DNA of 64,000 bases, from contig NC_014551.1 of NCBI RefSeq assembly GCF_000196735.1, positions 425,501-489,500 on the forward strand. Reading direction: 5' to 3'. Of this stretch, positions 8,994 to 18,584 are shown in pieces. Every line of letters begins with the position of its first letter. Position 1 is the first letter of the stretch. The position numbers and the translations under genes were made by a program. The DNA is from Bacillus amyloliquefaciens DSM 7 = ATCC 23350 (GTDB lineage: Bacteria > Bacillota > Bacilli > Bacillales > Bacillaceae). Under the pieces are notes generated by a model that searched no databases, was not told the DNA's origin, and was given only the letters and a program-made list of their open reading frames with translations.

Positions 8994-9130
8994 TCGTGTT
9001 TTTTACTGTATTGGGAATACAATCCATACAAAGAGGGAAAAGGGGAGCAGGCGGCGCTCCTATTTTTAAAATTTACCAATGTGAAAAAATGCTAGTATTC
9101 TTTGATCGTTTCTTATATAGTAAAAATACT

Positions 9131-9158
9131 TTGTGGAAAAATAAGATATAGGTATAAA
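9131..9158 (+). promoter_or_regulatory. Probable SigA promoter of ydaJKLMN
   Basis: TTGTGG (9131-9136) and TATAAA (9153-9158) are 16 bases apart, about 30 bases before the ydaJ start. The -35 is weak. Confidence 0.45.
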
Positions 9159-9187
9159 AAAGGATTTGTGAACTAGGAGGATAGACT

Positions 9188-10273
9188 GTGAAGCGTTTCG
9201 GTTTTAGTTTGATGATCCTTTTGATTTCGATCGTGCTGACGGCAGGATGCACGGAGGCCGGCATTGAAAAACAGACGGCCGTTGAACCGTCCGAACCCCT
9301 TCAGCCCGCAGAGCATTTTATTTATCATAAACTGATGAACGGACGCGGAATGATCAAGACGAACATATCCGGTGAACCGGAATATTTATCTGAGTCTCTC
9401 GGACTATGGATGGAATTTTTGCTGAGCAGGAAAGATGAACGGCAGTTTCAAGCCCAGTATCAGCTGCTCACCGATTCGTTTCTTATGAAAAACGGGCTCG
9501 TGTCGTGGAAGATTGACCGGAATAAAGCAAGCGGCACCAATGCCTTAATTGACGATTTCAGAATCATGGGTTGTCTGAATGAGGCCGCATCTCTGTGGGG
9601 AAACAGTGAATACGGGAAAACAGCGGTGCAAATCGGGAAGGCGCTGGAAAAATACAATACGAATGACGGGTATTTTACGGATTATTATGATGCCGCTTCA
9701 CATGCTGCATCAAAGACCGTGACGTTGTCTTATGTCAGCCCCGGCGCCTTACAGATGCTGAGAGAACAGGGGATTATCGATGAGAAAACGGAAAACCGGA
9801 ATCTTGATGTTCTCAATCTTGCACCCCTGAAAAATGGCTTTCTGCCGAAATCGTTCAATACCGAAACAAAGGAATACAAATATGACAGTGAAGTCAATGT
9901 CATCGACCAGTTATATGCCGCCGTGAATCTGAAACGGGGCGATGACAAAGCCGCCGCGCTGTCAAAATGGATCATAAATGAATTTAAGTCGCGCGGACAG
10001 CTGTACGGACGGTACAGCGCAGACACGAAGGAGCCGGCTGTTCAATACGAATCACCGTCCGTTTACGCCCTGGCCGTTCTTTTTTTAACAGAGCAAAAAG
10101 CTGATCCGGCTGTCATCAAGCCGCTTTATGAAAGAATGACTTCATTTGAAACGCTGGAAACGCTGAAACCTGATTACGGCGGCTATATGAGCGGGGGCGA
10201 TACACATTCTTTCGATAACCTGCTGCCGCTTCTGGCTGAAAGGAAATTGTTTAATGAAAATATCATTCAATGA
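9188..10273 (+). CDS. ydaJ: Lipoprotein, GH8-like YdaJ of the EPS operon
   Basis: Secreted lipoprotein of 361 aa with lipobox LTAGC (Cys21) after a basic, hydrophobic signal. The mature part has the alternating helix pattern of (alpha/alpha)6 glycosidases and resembles glycoside hydrolase family 8, which cleaves beta-glucans. Features include SESLGLWMEFLLS, WKIDRNKASGTNALIDDFRIM and YVSPGALQML. AGGAGG is 7 bases before the GTG. It is the first gene of a tightly packed operon with ydaK (20-base overlap). By analogy with cellulose loci, where a GH8 (BcsZ) accompanies the synthase, it may trim the polymer outside the cell. Confidence 0.85.
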   Translation: MKRFGFSLMILLISIVLTAGCTEAGIEKQTAVEPSEPLQPAEHFIYHKLMNGRGMIKTNISGEPEYLSESLGLWMEFLLSRKDERQFQAQYQLLTDSFLMKNGLVSWKIDRNKASGTNALIDDFRIMGCLNEAASLWGNSEYGKTAVQIGKALEKYNTNDGYFTDYYDAASHAASKTVTLSYVSPGALQMLREQGIIDEKTENRNLDVLNLAPLKNGFLPKSFNTETKEYKYDSEVNVIDQLYAAVNLKRGDDKAAALSKWIINEFKSRGQLYGRYSADTKEPAVQYESPSVYALAVLFLTEQKADPAVIKPLYERMTSFETLETLKPDYGGYMSGGDTHSFDNLLPLLAERKLFNENIIQ

Positions 10274-11102
10274 ATCACAAAAACTATGCAGCTACACAGC
10301 TGTGATGACAGTGCTGCTGTCATTTTTTATTTACTATGTGTCACAGCAATCCTCAGGGCTTCTCATGACCTGTATAACATTGCTTGTCGCGGGAGCCGGC
10401 TTATGGTTTGGGGCGATCTACGCGCTCGTCATCACTTTACTCGTCTTATTTGTTCTCGGCAGCCTGCTCCTGTGGTTTCAGACCGGGAGTTTTATGGCGT
10501 CTGCCGGTGCCGAAGGTCTGCAGATGCTGGTCGTGTGGGGGATCGCGCTGCTGCTCTTTTCCTACATGTCGGGAAGAATACACGATTTGGCCAAGGGGCT
10601 GGATCGCTCAGTTAAGCAGCTGCGGGAAGAGATCACGAGCTTTGTGGCCGTCGACAGGGTGACGGGCTTTGACAATCATCTCCGGATGAAGCTGGAACTC
10701 TCTGAGGAAATCAAGCGGGCGGAACGCTACGGCAATTCCTTCGTCTTTTTGCTGCTGCACATGCATTATTTCAAGGAATTCAAATCTCTCTACGGAGAAA
10801 AAGAGACCGACCGCCTGCTGGCATTTATCAGCCGCCAAATCCGTTCAAGCGTACGGGAAACAGACAAAAAATTCAGGCCGTCTGCCGAACGGTTCGGCAT
10901 CGTGCTGACCCATACGCCTGAAGAAAACATGCCGGCCGTTCTGGCGAAGCTGAAAAAGGAATTGGATACGTACAGGCTGCAAAACGGTAAATACGTCTCA
11001 ATCACTTTCCGTGTATGCTATTTGGCGTACCGAAAGGATTTAAAAACGGCCGATCAATTTTTAAATGAACTGGAAAACGAGATGATGATGAATGAACTCT
11101 AA
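10254..11102 (+). CDS. ydaK: Degenerate GGDEF c-di-GMP receptor YdaK
   Basis: Membrane protein of 282 aa with about four N-terminal transmembrane segments (within residues 13-105) and a cytoplasmic GGDEF-like domain (about 130-275). The catalytic GGDEF is replaced by SAERF (residues 210-214), so no cyclase activity is expected. The inhibitory-site motif RxxD is intact as RETD (201-204). This is the arrangement of c-di-GMP receptors, and B. subtilis YdaK binds c-di-GMP. It overlaps ydaJ by 20 bases and ydaL by 11, and probably couples c-di-GMP level to the polymer synthase encoded next to it. Confidence 0.92.
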   Translation: MKISFNESQKLCSYTAVMTVLLSFFIYYVSQQSSGLLMTCITLLVAGAGLWFGAIYALVITLLVLFVLGSLLLWFQTGSFMASAGAEGLQMLVVWGIALLLFSYMSGRIHDLAKGLDRSVKQLREEITSFVAVDRVTGFDNHLRMKLELSEEIKRAERYGNSFVFLLLHMHYFKEFKSLYGEKETDRLLAFISRQIRSSVRETDKKFRPSAERFGIVLTHTPEENMPAVLAKLKKELDTYRLQNGKYVSITFRVCYLAYRKDLKTADQFLNELENEMMMNEL

Positions 11103-12816
11103 ATGGATATGTCTCTTATTGGCGGCGCTCTTCATGGTTTCGGCGGTTTATGTTCCCCGTACGGCGGAAGCAAAAGACAAAAAGGACGGCATTCTCATTA
11201 TTTATACAAGCACGGACGGCGAAGAAACCGCTGAAGTCAAAATGCTTGATTTGATCGCGGGCCATTTCTCATCCGCCGTCACCGTTAAAAGCGACGGAGA
11301 TATCACAGCCGCTGACCTTAAAAAAAATCGGCGAGTCATCTATTACGGCGTAACGAAGAAAAAGCTCAGCAATCATTTTGTATCTCTGATCAGCAGCATG
11401 CCGCAGCAGCTCATCAGCATCGGCTATAACGCCGGGCAGTTCCGCCAATTTACGGGTTTGTCCCTGACAGAAAAAGAAACGGTCTACCGCATATACGGCA
11501 AGAAAGAAAAAACAGACATGCCGCTTGAAAAAGGAATGTCCGTGCTCGGCGTATCAGGAGTAAAAGGGGAACCCCTTTATACATACCGATCCGGTGACGG
11601 CAGCACCCGTCCTTTTATATGGAAAACGGCGCGCTCTGACTGCTATTTCGGTGTGACCAGCCTGTTAAATGATTCGTTTCTGACGGCGAAAGAACTGCGT
11701 AAGGCGTTCGGAGAATCAGAGGGAAGCACCCTCCTTTATTTGCGGCTTGAAGACATCAGCCCGATGTCGGATGAAACATTGCTTTATCAAGCAGGAGCTT
11801 ACCTGCATAAAAGACACATTCCGTTTATTCTGGCGGTGATTCCGGTCTATCTCAACCCGGAAAACGGAGAAAAAGTATATCTGGCGGACAAGCCGAAAAT
11901 GGTAAGCGTCCTGAAAAAACTTCAGCAAATGGGCGGCAGCATCATTATCCACGGCTATACGCATGCATACCGGTACAGTGAAACGGGAGAAGGCTTTGAA
12001 TTCTGGGACGCCAAAGCGGATCAGCCGATTACGTCGGAAAATGCGGACGATACCCCGGTCAAGCTTGAAAAGGAACAGGATTTTCCGAATGAAAAAGCGT
12101 ACCGGGCGTATGTGAAGCCTTTTCGGGAAAAAGAAAAAATCTACACGGGAACGAAGCTGGAGCAGGCGATTGACGATCTGACAGAGCTCGGCCTTTACCC
12201 GCTGTCATTCGAAGCGCCGCATTATACGATGTCTGAAGAAGGCTACAAAATCGCGTCTTCTTATTTCTCCAGCATTTTCGGCCAAGTCCAGCTCAGCGGC
12301 ACGACGTGGAAAACCTCGGGCGCCCCTCCGTTCGTCACAAAGCCGGCTATGCTGGACGGGATGACGCTTTACCCTGAAACAATCGGCTTTGCCGATAACT
12401 CAAAGGAGAACCCGCTCGGAGATATGGAGAATCGCATCTCCCGGATGATTGATTTCGGCGGCGGTGTGGCGGGAGGTTTCTACCATCCGTATCTCGGCAT
12501 GAAATATCTTCCCGAGCTCGTCAATCAAAAGCGGATTCCCGGCGGCGAGTGGCTCGATCTGAAGAAAACGAAGCAAACGGTGACGTCGGCGAGCGTCAGG
12601 ATCAAAACGGACGGAGACGGAACCATTCATGTGGAAAACAAGATTCATCCGATAACGGCCTTTTTCAATCACCATCAGCAGACGCCTCTGGAAAAGGCGC
12701 TTTGGATTCTCTCCGGCGTGGTGCTATTGTTTATCATCATGTTCGTCTGCTATGTCCTTTATTTGCGCGCCACATTAAAAAAACGAATCTTTAAGGAGAG
12801 AAGAAGCCTTGAGTAA
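11092..12816 (+). CDS. ydaL: DUF2334 polysaccharide deacetylase-like YdaL
   Basis: Extracytoplasmic protein of 574 aa with a signal peptide (residues 1-27, ending near TAEAKD), a long external domain and a C-terminal membrane helix (about 540-565) with a basic tail. A DUF2334 domain (family 4 deacetylase-like) is marked by LRLEDISPM near residue 219 and IIIHGYTHAY near 284, which supply metal-binding Asp and His. It likely removes acyl groups from, or otherwise modifies, the exopolysaccharide outside the membrane. It overlaps its neighbours ydaK and ydaM, so the operon is translationally coupled. Confidence 0.85.
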   Translation: MNSKWICLLLAALFMVSAVYVPRTAEAKDKKDGILIIYTSTDGEETAEVKMLDLIAGHFSSAVTVKSDGDITAADLKKNRRVIYYGVTKKKLSNHFVSLISSMPQQLISIGYNAGQFRQFTGLSLTEKETVYRIYGKKEKTDMPLEKGMSVLGVSGVKGEPLYTYRSGDGSTRPFIWKTARSDCYFGVTSLLNDSFLTAKELRKAFGESEGSTLLYLRLEDISPMSDETLLYQAGAYLHKRHIPFILAVIPVYLNPENGEKVYLADKPKMVSVLKKLQQMGGSIIIHGYTHAYRYSETGEGFEFWDAKADQPITSENADDTPVKLEKEQDFPNEKAYRAYVKPFREKEKIYTGTKLEQAIDDLTELGLYPLSFEAPHYTMSEEGYKIASSYFSSIFGQVQLSGTTWKTSGAPPFVTKPAMLDGMTLYPETIGFADNSKENPLGDMENRISRMIDFGGGVAGGFYHPYLGMKYLPELVNQKRIPGGEWLDLKKTKQTVTSASVRIKTDGDGTIHVENKIHPITAFFNHHQQTPLEKALWILSGVVLLFIIMFVCYVLYLRATLKKRIFKERRSLE

Positions 12817-14071
12817 CATTCTGTTTTTTATCTCATTAAGTTTAATATGGGTGATGCTTCTCTATCACATGTTTCTGATGCAGGGCGGATTCAGGCATTA
12901 TATGACCTTCGAACGGAACATTCCCAAGTGGCGCGCAAAAATGGGGGAGCTCCCGAAGGTCAGCGTGCTCATTCCCGCGCATAATGAGGAGGTCGTCCTC
13001 AGGCAGACGCTGAAGGCGATGGTGAATCTGTATTATCCGAAAGACAGGCTTGAAGTCATCGTCGTGAATGATAATTCCTCCGACCGGACGGGAGACATCG
13101 TCGAAGAATTTTCCCGTCAGTATGACTTCATTAAAATGGTCATTACAAAGCCCCCGCACGCCGGTAAAAGAAAATCCTCAGCGCTGAACTCCGGTTTCGC
13201 CGAATCGAACGGGGACGTGATCTGCGTGTATGATGCGGACAACACACCGGAAAAAATGGCTGTGTATTACCTGGTTCTCGGTCTGATGAATGATGAGAAA
13301 GCCGGAGCGGTTGTCGGGAAATTCCGTGTCATCAACGCGGCCAAAACGCTCCTGACGAAGTTTATCAATATTGAAACCATCTGCTTTCAGTGGATGGCGC
13401 AGGGCGGCAGATGGAAATGGTTCAAAATCGCCACCATCCCGGGAACGAACTTCGCGATCAGGAGGAGCATTATCGAAAAGCTCGGCGGCTGGGATGATAA
13501 GGCGCTGGCGGAGGATACCGAGCTGACCATCCGCGTGTATAATCTCGGCTATCACATCCGCTTTTTTCCGGCGGCTGTGACATGGGAGCAGGAGCCTGAA
13601 ACATGGAAGGTCTGGTGGCGCCAGCGGACAAGGTGGGCGCGCGGCAACCAATACGTGGTTCTCAAGTTTTTATCCCAATTTTTCAAGCTGAAACGCAAGC
13701 GGATTATCTTCGATTTGTTTTACTTCTTTTTTACGTATTTTCTGTTTTTCTTCGGTATGATCATGTCAAACACGATTTTTATCATCAATCTTTTTTACGA
13801 CCTGCATCTGGCAGTCGGGTTTTTGGCGATGATTTTGTGGATACTGGCCTTTTTCCTGTTTATGACCGAGGTCATGATTACCTTAAGCATTGAAAAAACA
13901 GAAATGAACAAACAAAACTTCTTTATCGTTTTTCTCATGTACTTTACCTACTCCCAGGCTTGGATCGTGCTCGTCATCTGGTCATTATTCACAGAGATTA
14001 AGCACCGCTTGTTCAAGCAGGAAGTCAAGTGGTACAAGACGGAGCGATACAATCAAAATAAAAGCGGGTGA
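12809..14071 (+). CDS. ydaM: Family 2 processive glycosyltransferase YdaM
   Basis: Membrane glycosyltransferase of 420 aa, the likely polymerase of the operon. GT2 residues are clear: VIVVNDNSSDRTGD, CVYDADNTPE (DxD), LAEDTELTIRVY (catalytic base) and QRTRWARGN (QxxRW, the mark of processive synthases). One N-terminal helix and three or four C-terminal helices would form the channel for the growing chain. TTG start with AAGGAG about 10 bases upstream; it overlaps ydaL by 8 bases. The sugar specificity cannot be read from the sequence. Confidence 0.9.
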   Translation: MSNILFFISLSLIWVMLLYHMFLMQGGFRHYMTFERNIPKWRAKMGELPKVSVLIPAHNEEVVLRQTLKAMVNLYYPKDRLEVIVVNDNSSDRTGDIVEEFSRQYDFIKMVITKPPHAGKRKSSALNSGFAESNGDVICVYDADNTPEKMAVYYLVLGLMNDEKAGAVVGKFRVINAAKTLLTKFINIETICFQWMAQGGRWKWFKIATIPGTNFAIRRSIIEKLGGWDDKALAEDTELTIRVYNLGYHIRFFPAAVTWEQEPETWKVWWRQRTRWARGNQYVVLKFLSQFFKLKRKRIIFDLFYFFFTYFLFFFGMIMSNTIFIINLFYDLHLAVGFLAMILWILAFFLFMTEVMITLSIEKTEMNKQNFFIVFLMYFTYSQAWIVLVIWSLFTEIKHRLFKQEVKWYKTERYNQNKSG

Positions 14072-14076
14072 CCTTT

Positions 14077-16197
14077 TTGAAAAAAGCGATCATATTGATA
14101 ACAGGCCTTTTGCTATTGATGTATAACGGGCAGAAGGCCGCGGCTCAGGAATTAAAAACGGACGGTTCCGCCCTCGGAAAAAGCGCCGGCGCAAAAGAGC
14201 AGCAGGCGCTGACGGGTGATCTGATGACACTGTACGGGGCGAAAGACAGCTCAGAACTGACCTACCAGATTCCTGCGGGGGCTTCAGATGCCAATCAGTC
14301 GCTTCTGATTGATTACGAGGCGTCAAATTTATTAATTGCCCCGTCTTCTTTAACCATTGCCATTGACAATGAACCCGTCAAATCCATAAAGCTTGACGGC
14401 AGCTCCAAGCGGAAAACGGTAAAGCTCAATCTCAGCAAAAGCCAATCCGCCCAAGGCTATCACAATGTATCATTGCAATTTTACGGTGTATTAAAAGAGG
14501 GTGTCTGCGTCAGGCAGGATACGTCAGGCAACTGGATAAAGATTTATCCGGACAGCCGCCTTATGCTTTCAGAAGCAAGCAAGTCCAAGGGAGCGGATCT
14601 CAGCCATTTCCCGTATCCGTTTGCCCAATCAGGCAATACGGGTGAAGAAACCGATATTATCCTTCCTGACAAACCGACCTCGGCGGAAGCGGAAGCCGCA
14701 GTCAAAACAGAAGGATTTCTGAAAACGGCGGACAGCAGGCTGAAAGTATCATACGTAAAAGAATCCGATGCAGGCAAAATCAGCAATCCGTCAATTGTCA
14801 TCGGCGCCGGACATCATTGGAACGGCAAAATCAAACAGCTTATCGAACGGGGAAATATCAAAGCGGAAGGAAACAAACTCCTTCTCGCGGAACGGGTGCT
14901 GACCGCCGGAGACAAACGTCAGCCCGTCCTGTTTGTCACGGCACAATCAGACAAAACGCTGGCAGATAAAATCCGCGTCATTACAGACAGCGCTTATTCA
15001 GGCCAGCTGAGCGGAGACTCACTGATGATCGGCCGTCTTCAGCCCGCTGCTGAAAAGACAGGCAATAAACTGACACTAGACGATTTCGGCGCGGGAAATG
15101 TAACGGTCGGATCAAACAAAACGGCGTCAGAGCACTTCTTTTACCCTGCGGCGGCCGCTGTTGATAAAGACGGGCAGGTCAAGCTTTCGCTCACATTAAA
15201 GACGTCGGAATCGGTCCGGACGAAGACGGATTCTAAAGATGTTGACGCTGAGAGAGCAGAGCTTAACGTCATGGTCAACGGACAGCCGAATGCGGTGCAT
15301 CTTGATGATCTCGGCAATAAGGATAAAGACGGGTTTTATCACGTCACAATTCCGATTGATCCGAAGCTTTTGCGAAGCAGCAGGTATATTGATCTGCAAT
15401 TTGTCACATCAGGTTTGAAAAATAACAATCCGTGTATCGACCGTGACGAAAACAAATGGGTCTATATTGATAAAAGCAGCACGCTGACTTACCCGGTAAG
15501 CGGCGCGACGCAAAAACCGGATTTCGGGCAATGGCCGCTCCCGTTTGCAGGTGACGTGAAGAAGAAAACAGTGATCGTCATCCCGGATAACGTAAACATG
15601 CAGACACTTAAAGAACTTTCTCTGGTGACGGACTCATTCGGAAACGGCGCCCGTCAGGCATATACCGTTAAGACGGCATCAGATATGAAGGAAGCGGACG
15701 CCAAAGGCCGGAATGTTGTGTTTATCGGAGGCTTGCCGCAAATTCCGCTTTTGAAATCAAACGCATCTAAGCTTCTCGTGCCGTCAGACCGAAGCGGCGC
15801 TTACGATGTTTCTTCGTTTCAGATGCTGAATGAGACGACGAAACAAATCGCATTTACACAGGAATCACCTTGGGACTCCGGCTCCGGCATAGCTGTTTTT
15901 GCTCCGTTATCAGGAAGCGGCGCGGCTGTCACAAAAGAGCTGATCAGCTTTTTAGACAGCTCAAGCGAAGCGGCAACCGTCATCAACGAAACGGGCAGCA
16001 AGCAGCTGTTTTCGAACCATCAGCAAATCAAATCCGATGACAGCAGTCCATCGGCTGATACGAAAAACCCGTCCGCCGCACCGAACGTCACGTATATCGC
16101 TGTTTTCGCAGCGCTTATTCTCATTGCGGCCGGTCTGATATGGCTCACGGCAAGAAGGAAAAAAAGAAAAACGGGCAATGAAAAAAGTGAAGAATAA
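14077..16197 (+). CDS. ydaN: BcsB-like exopolysaccharide protein YdaN
   Basis: Exported protein of 706 aa with a signal peptide (KKAIILITGLLLLMYN), a long beta-rich ectodomain and a single C-terminal helix (VTYIAVFAALILIAAGLIWL) with a basic tail. It resembles BcsB, which binds the nascent glycan outside the membrane and docks on the synthase. Two similar halves are seen: CVRQDTSGNWIKIYPDS near 145 and CIDRDENKWVYIDKSS near 462, each followed by a P-F-A-type strand. The TTG at 14077 is preferred over the GTG at 14068, which overlaps the ydaM stop. Confidence 0.85.
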   Translation: MKKAIILITGLLLLMYNGQKAAAQELKTDGSALGKSAGAKEQQALTGDLMTLYGAKDSSELTYQIPAGASDANQSLLIDYEASNLLIAPSSLTIAIDNEPVKSIKLDGSSKRKTVKLNLSKSQSAQGYHNVSLQFYGVLKEGVCVRQDTSGNWIKIYPDSRLMLSEASKSKGADLSHFPYPFAQSGNTGEETDIILPDKPTSAEAEAAVKTEGFLKTADSRLKVSYVKESDAGKISNPSIVIGAGHHWNGKIKQLIERGNIKAEGNKLLLAERVLTAGDKRQPVLFVTAQSDKTLADKIRVITDSAYSGQLSGDSLMIGRLQPAAEKTGNKLTLDDFGAGNVTVGSNKTASEHFFYPAAAAVDKDGQVKLSLTLKTSESVRTKTDSKDVDAERAELNVMVNGQPNAVHLDDLGNKDKDGFYHVTIPIDPKLLRSSRYIDLQFVTSGLKNNNPCIDRDENKWVYIDKSSTLTYPVSGATQKPDFGQWPLPFAGDVKKKTVIVIPDNVNMQTLKELSLVTDSFGNGARQAYTVKTASDMKEADAKGRNVVFIGGLPQIPLLKSNASKLLVPSDRSGAYDVSSFQMLNETTKQIAFTQESPWDSGSGIAVFAPLSGSGAAVTKELISFLDSSSEAATVINETGSKQLFSNHQQIKSDDSSPSADTKNPSAAPNVTYIAVFAALILIAAGLIWLTARRKKRKTGNEKSEE

Positions 16198-16204
16198 TGA
16201 AAGG

Positions 16205-16232
16205 AAAAGAGGCTGTTAACAGGCCTCTTTTT
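16205..16232 (+). terminator. Terminator of ydaJKLMN
   Basis: AAAAGAGGC / GCCTCTTTT stem around a 9-base loop, ending in Ts. Confidence 0.85.
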
Positions 16233-16341
16233 CTGTATTTTTATTTCCATTTTTGGGGGAGGTTTTTTTATTTTTGAAACAGCATAAAAGCCCCTTTACA
16301 ACCGGACGGGACGGGAGTATGATCTCTTTTATAATCTATAT

Positions 16342-16466
16342 CGCTTAATCTGTATCCAGAGCGGGGGAACCAATTTGCGGCGCATGATGCCGCTTGGGGT
16401 GAATCCTTTTTCAGGTAGGGCCAACTCTCATAAGCCCGAATCCGACAGCTAACCTCGTAAGCGTTC
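16342..16466 (+). ncRNA. c-di-AMP riboswitch (ydaO-yuaA class)
   Basis: The P1 helix CGCTTA (16342-16347) pairs with TAAGCG (16458-16463). Conserved ydaO-class blocks appear in order: CAGAGCGGGGGAACCA, TTGGGGTGAATCC, AGGTAGGG, CCCGAATCCGACAGCTAACC and TCGTAAGCG. This class binds cyclic di-AMP and turns expression off when the ligand, which signals high potassium, is abundant. A TATAAT at 16330-16335 would place transcription start near the P1 strand. Confidence 0.95.
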
Positions 16467-16503
16467 ATGAGAGGAGATGAATGAAACCTGTGCACGATTA
16501 TGG

Positions 16504-16536
16504 CGCAGGGGCATCCGTTTGCCTCTGTGTTTTTTT
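16504..16536 (+). terminator. Riboswitch-controlled terminator before kimA
   Basis: A 10-bp stem with two G-U pairs (16504-16513 and 16520-16529) is followed by seven Ts. It lies 38 bases after the aptamer and about 100 bases before the kimA start, as expected for transcriptional attenuation. Confidence 0.85.
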
Positions 16537-16634
16537 GCCGTGCTGAAATATGGCATGCAATCAGCATTCGGAGACATCATAGCAGTAAGGGTTTGTAAAT
16601 CAAACGGAAAATGAAAAAAAGGGGAAGACAACAA

Positions 16635-18455
16635 ATGTACCATTCAATCAAAAGATTTTTGATTGGGAAACCACTGAAATCACAGGCGGCCGGAGAGCAG
16701 AAACTGACGAAACTCAAGGCGCTCGCCATGCTTTCTTCAGATGCGCTGTCATCAGTTGCTTATGGAACGGAACAGATTCTGATCATTTTGGCCACGGTAA
16801 GCGCGGCCGCGTTTTGGTATTCCATTCCGATCGCTTGCGGCGTTCTCATTTTGCTGCTTGCTTTGATTCTGTCCTACAGACAGATTATTTACGCTTATCC
16901 GCAAGGCGGAGGAGCTTATATGGTTTCAAAAGAAAACCTTGGTGAGAAGCCGGGCCTGATTGCGGGCGGCTCATTGCTTGTTGATTATATTCTGACGGTG
17001 GCGGTAAGCATTTCTGCCGGAACCGACGCCATTACATCGGCATTTCCGGCTCTGCACCCGTATCATCTGTTCATTGCTGTTTTGCTTGTGATTCTGATTA
17101 TGATTTTAAATTTGAGAGGACTGTCAGAGTCGGCGTCCATACTGGCGTATCCCGTCTATCTGTTTGTGGCGGCGCTTGTCCTTTTGATCGGCGTCGGGCT
17201 GTTTAAGCTCATGACGGGGCAGGTTCATCCGGCCGAACACACGCCGATCGGCACACCCGTAGCGGGCATCACGCTGTTTTTGCTGCTGAAGGCCTTTTCT
17301 TCGGGCTGTTCGGCGCTGACTGGTGTTGAAGCCATTTCAAACGCGATCCCGGCTTTTAAAAATCCTCCGGCGAAAAACGCGGCCCGCACTCTGGCCATGA
17401 TGGGGATTCTGCTGGCGATCTTATTTACGGGGATTACGGTGCTGGCGTACGGATACGGCACAGGACCGAAGCCTGACGAGACCGTCATTTCGCAAATTGC
17501 CGCGGAAACTTTCGGCCGCAATACGGTGTATTATTTCATTCAAGGCGTTACATCACTGATTCTCGTGCTTGCGGCGAATACGGGCTTTTCCGCTTTTCCG
17601 CAGCTGGCGTTTAATTTAGCGCGCGATCAGTATATGCCGAGAATGTTTACGGTTCGCGGCGACCGATTAGGCTTTTCAAACGGAATTATCTTTCTCGGTA
17701 TCGCATCCATCCTGCTTATTCTATTATTCGGCGGCCGCACGGAACATCTCATCCCGCTCTATGCCGTCGGCGTGTTCATCCCGTTTACGCTGTCGCAGAC
17801 GGGAATGTGCATCAAGTGGATCCGGCAGAAGCCGAAGGGCTGGGCCGTTAAAATGCTGATCAATTCTTGCGGCGCCGCCATTTCATTTATGGTGCTGTGC
17901 ATTTTATTTGCGACAAAGTTCAATCTTGTCTGGCCCGTGCTGTTATTCATGCCTGCTGTCGTCATGCTGTTTTTCGTCATTAAAAATCACTACACCGCAG
18001 TCGGCGAACAGCTGCGGGTCGTTGATCAGCAGCCTGAAGAAATTAAGGGAACCGTCGTCATCGTCCCTGTCGCCGGGGTCACCACCGTCGTCCAAAAATC
18101 AATTCAGTATGCGAAATCATTATCGGATCAGGTCATTGCGGTTCATGTTTCCTTTGACAGAGAAAACGAAAAGAAGGTGGAAAAGCGCTGGGAAGAGCTT
18201 GATAACGGTGTCCGTCTCGTAACCCTGCATTCCTCATACCGCAGTCTGGTTCACCCGTTTGATAAATTTTTGGAAACGGTCGAACAGAAAGCAAGAAAAG
18301 AACAGTTCTCCGTAATGGTGCTGTTTCCGCAATTCATTACGAAAAAACGCTGGCAGACCATCCTCCACAACCAATCAGCCTTCTTGCTCCGCGTCCGGCT
18401 GTTTTGGAAGAAGGACATCATCGTCGCCACACTGCCGTATCATTTTAAAAAGTAA
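16635..18455 (+). CDS. kimA: High-affinity potassium importer KimA
   Basis: KUP-like, APC-superfamily K+/H+ symporter of 606 aa (formerly YdaO). It has about 12 transmembrane helices in residues 25-450 and a cytosolic C-terminal domain after about 455 that can bind c-di-AMP. Typical segments are SSDALSSVAYGTEQI, YPQGGGAYMVSKENLG and FSSGCSALTGVEAISNAIP. The ATG at 16635 is preceded by AAAGGGGA; an earlier in-frame ATG at 16611 lies before that site. Expression is controlled by the upstream c-di-AMP riboswitch, so the second messenger would act on both RNA and protein. Confidence 0.95.
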   Translation: MYHSIKRFLIGKPLKSQAAGEQKLTKLKALAMLSSDALSSVAYGTEQILIILATVSAAAFWYSIPIACGVLILLLALILSYRQIIYAYPQGGGAYMVSKENLGEKPGLIAGGSLLVDYILTVAVSISAGTDAITSAFPALHPYHLFIAVLLVILIMILNLRGLSESASILAYPVYLFVAALVLLIGVGLFKLMTGQVHPAEHTPIGTPVAGITLFLLLKAFSSGCSALTGVEAISNAIPAFKNPPAKNAARTLAMMGILLAILFTGITVLAYGYGTGPKPDETVISQIAAETFGRNTVYYFIQGVTSLILVLAANTGFSAFPQLAFNLARDQYMPRMFTVRGDRLGFSNGIIFLGIASILLILLFGGRTEHLIPLYAVGVFIPFTLSQTGMCIKWIRQKPKGWAVKMLINSCGAAISFMVLCILFATKFNLVWPVLLFMPAVVMLFFVIKNHYTAVGEQLRVVDQQPEEIKGTVVIVPVAGVTTVVQKSIQYAKSLSDQVIAVHVSFDRENEKKVEKRWEELDNGVRLVTLHSSYRSLVHPFDKFLETVEQKARKEQFSVMVLFPQFITKKRWQTILHNQSAFLLRVRLFWKKDIIVATLPYHFKK

Positions 18456-18459
18456 CATC

Positions 18460-18494
18460 AAAGACCGCAGGCCTTAGTGCCGCGGTCTTTTTTT
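18460..18494 (+). terminator. Terminator of kimA
   Basis: AAAGACCGC (18460-18468) pairs with GCGGTCTTT (18482-18490), with a T run. The B. subtilis mutT gene that I recall between kimA and ydaP is missing here. Confidence 0.85.
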
Positions 18495-18532
18495 CGTCAA
18501 ACGCTGAGAATGCTACAGGTGCACGTCCCCGT

Positions 18533-18558
18533 GTTTCAACCCGTTGTAAAAAGGGCAT
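18533..18558 (+). promoter_or_regulatory. SigB promoter of ydaP
   Basis: GTTTCA (18533-18538), a 14-base spacer and GGGCAT (18553-18558) fit the SigB consensus. The start codon follows 27 bases later. Confidence 0.8.
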
Positions 18559-18584
18559 GAATACAGGTAAAAGGAGGATGCAGT

